Shown: positions 38,402 to 40,132 of the stretch, piece after piece
Layout of the letters: each line of letters starts with the position of its first letter
Numbering within the stretch: position 1 is the first letter of the stretch
Source of the DNA: Bacilli bacterium
GTDB taxonomy: Bacteria; Bacillota_I; Bacilli_A; RF39; UBA660
DNA length: 40,132 nt
Reading direction: 5' to 3'
Assembly (NCBI GenBank): GCA_017886705.1
Contig: JAGHJJ010000082.1
Location: forward strand, 1-40,132
Translations under genes and position numbers: made by a program
Notes under the pieces: generated by a model
The model's database searches: none
Seen by the model: only the letters and a program-made list of their open reading frames with translations
Told to the model about the DNA's origin: nothing

Positions 38402-38734
38402 AATAATACCTCCCTAATTTCTCTCTAACTATGTCCATTGTAAGATGCAAAATTCTAAAATGCAATAGACAAAAACATGAAATTTTTACCACTTTTTTTA
38501 AAAGTATTGATATAGCTAGATTTCGTAAAAAATCTTTTTTTGTTCGATTTACGACAATTTACAAAAATAGACATTTTTTAAAATTTTTAAAAAATTATTT
38601 TTATTTTTTTACCAAAAACCGAATATCAAAACCGCAGAATTTCTTTATTTTTCAACAAATCAAAAAAAATAAAATTAAAAAAATTGAAAAATCAAAAAAA
38701 ATCATTTTAAAACATTTTTAATTTTTTACACTTT

Positions 38735-39187
38735 TTAATCAGTAGAACCAAACCCGCCAATCCTCTTTCCAAAAGCACTATCATCATCAGTAACTAAAAA
38801 CTTTTGAAACACAACTTGCCCTATTACATCCCCTTTTTTAACATGAATATCATGATCACTACAATTAAAATAAACAAAGTAAAAATGACCATCATTATCA
38901 GGATTACCATAATAATCAGAATCCACTAAACCAACGCTATTAGCCAAAACAAATCCTTTTTTAGGGCCACTACTACGATTTAGTAATAAAAAAAATTCAT
39001 CCTCCTTACAATAAGCTTTTAAACCTGTAGGAATTAACGTAGGCTTAATTCCAGGATAATATTTAGGTATCACAATATCCTCTGCTGCTTCTATGTCATA
39101 ACCAGCAGAGTGACGAGTCTTTCTAACCGGAATATGGATATCTTTATTTTCATATCCTTTCACTATTTCAAACCCTCTATTTCTCAT
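38735..39187 (-). CDS. dut: dUTP diphosphatase
   Basis: Motifs HSAGYDI, NRSSGPKKG, NSVGLVDSDYYG and FGKRIGGFGSTD. Confidence 0.92.
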   Translation of the reverse strand: MRNRGFEIVKGYENKDIHIPVRKTRHSAGYDIEAAEDIVIPKYYPGIKPTLIPTGLKAYCKEDEFFLLLNRSSGPKKGFVLANSVGLVDSDYYGNPDNDGHFYFVYFNCSDHDIHVKKGDVIGQVVFQKFLVTDDDSAFGKRIGGFGSTD

Positions 39188-39206
39188 AATTTTAAACTCC
39201 TTCTCT

Positions 39207-40073
39207 CTATCTTAATTTAATTTCTCTTCTAAACACTTTTTCTGTATCTTTATTTTTGGGCATACCACGACTTATAACAGAATTAACTATATAAGAACTA
39301 ATCACATCATTATAACTTTCCATTGTATAAACAACAAGAGTATTACCACTAATAGAATCTAAAGAAAAATCAACCTTATCATCATAATACAAATAACCAT
39401 CCTCTATATAGAAACAACTTTTATCTGTTGAATCATAGTTAATAACCTTCATTTTTTTATCATCACTACTACTTAGCAATAAGCAATTTTTCTTTATACT
39501 ATCAATATCCAATTGTTCACCATTTTTTAGTTGTTCTTCTATTTTTTTATAATCTTCCAAAGAGACATTATAAGCGATAAAATTTTCAACAGAATATGTA
39601 TCATCATATAATGACATAAAATGCTCATCAGAATATACATCATTATATAATCCTATCATATCGTATAATGAACATTCCTTTTTCTTATAACTATTATTAC
39701 GCTCAATAATAACAGATTGTTCTTTTACTTGATCATTAACTACCAAATCACTAGAATTATTTTCCATCATTCTTTCTATTTTTCTATACTTATTAACTTT
39801 TTCATCTTGTTCTTTCCTAAGTAAAGAAACATTTTGTAAGAAATTATCATCACAATGTAGAAAAGAAATTTTTTTATTTACTATTTTTTTATTTTTCTTT
39901 AACGCATCTTCTCTAGCTTCCTCAAAATTATCAAATACTTTATCTACATTAGTAGAGTTTCTACACTCACCATAACAATTATAATTAGGTTCTACTCTTA
40001 ATAAATATCTGTGCAAATTATCCCTTTCATAAGGAAAAACAACTTTATATTTGCACTCAGTATTACCATACAT
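39207..40073 (-). CDS. Hypothetical protein
   Basis: 288-aa ORF; no recognised motif. Confidence 0.5.
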   Translation of the reverse strand: MYGNTECKYKVVFPYERDNLHRYLLRVEPNYNCYGECRNSTNVDKVFDNFEEAREDALKKNKKIVNKKISFLHCDDNFLQNVSLLRKEQDEKVNKYRKIERMMENNSSDLVVNDQVKEQSVIIERNNSYKKKECSLYDMIGLYNDVYSDEHFMSLYDDTYSVENFIAYNVSLEDYKKIEEQLKNGEQLDIDSIKKNCLLLSSSDDKKMKVINYDSTDKSCFYIEDGYLYYDDKVDFSLDSISGNTLVVYTMESYNDVISSYIVNSVISRGMPKNKDTEKVFRREIKLR

Positions 40074-40132
40074 ATTATATTTTTCTTCCCTACCTACTAC
40101 ATAACATTTAGATACTATATAACAAACTACCC

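Noticed and set aside
38431-38721. Plus-strand 96-aa ORF
   Set aside because: Low-complexity Lys/Phe/Ile translation of an extremely AT-rich intergenic region; no SD or family resemblance.
1-40132. CRISPR array, tRNA/rRNA genes, prophage or IS transposase
   Set aside because: By eye I found no regularly spaced repeats, cloverleaf sequences, transposase or phage structural genes; a dedicated tRNAscan/Infernal run would be needed to exclude small RNAs.

Overview
AT-rich, mostly minus-strand bacterial chromosome segment, probably an anaerobic low-GC Firmicute or Mollicutes-related gut lineage (inferred from gene content only). TGA behaves as a stop (code 11). Recognisable content: an [FeFe]-hydrogenase with a GltD/NfnB-like flavoprotein; a 4Fe-4S-type uracil-DNA glycosylase; two adjacent HhH-GPD-like proteins; coaD; an M16 peptidase pair; an operon with a HAM1-like fusion, a double-SIS protein, an HTH/WYL regulator, a NUDIX hydrolase and divergent paralogs; a csoR-copA-VOC-copZ copper operon; ABC exporter, xth and mutY; ylmH; an AbiEi/AbiEii module; a FemAB-like gene; an anaerobic ribonucleotide reductase operon; and a dUTPase. 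The strongest unusual observation is an untracked 54-aa ORF (35870..36034, minus) between nrdD and nrdG. It carries the glycyl-radical motif (RRVTGYL...RFNNGKRAEERDRVKHTG) that normally forms the C-terminus of NrdD. The main NrdD ORF stops just before it. The two ORFs are in the same frame but separated by TAG, TAA and TGA plus a Shine-Dalgarno and ATG, so this looks like a class III RNR with a detached glycyl-radical domain. Other points: the abiE promoter sits inside a perfect 15-bp inverted repeat; a CsoR operator fills the csoR promoter spacer; and there are several decayed genes (HD-domain 5' duplicate, pyroglutamyl-peptidase relic, two A8-tract frameshifts, a TGA-interrupted ASCH gene).
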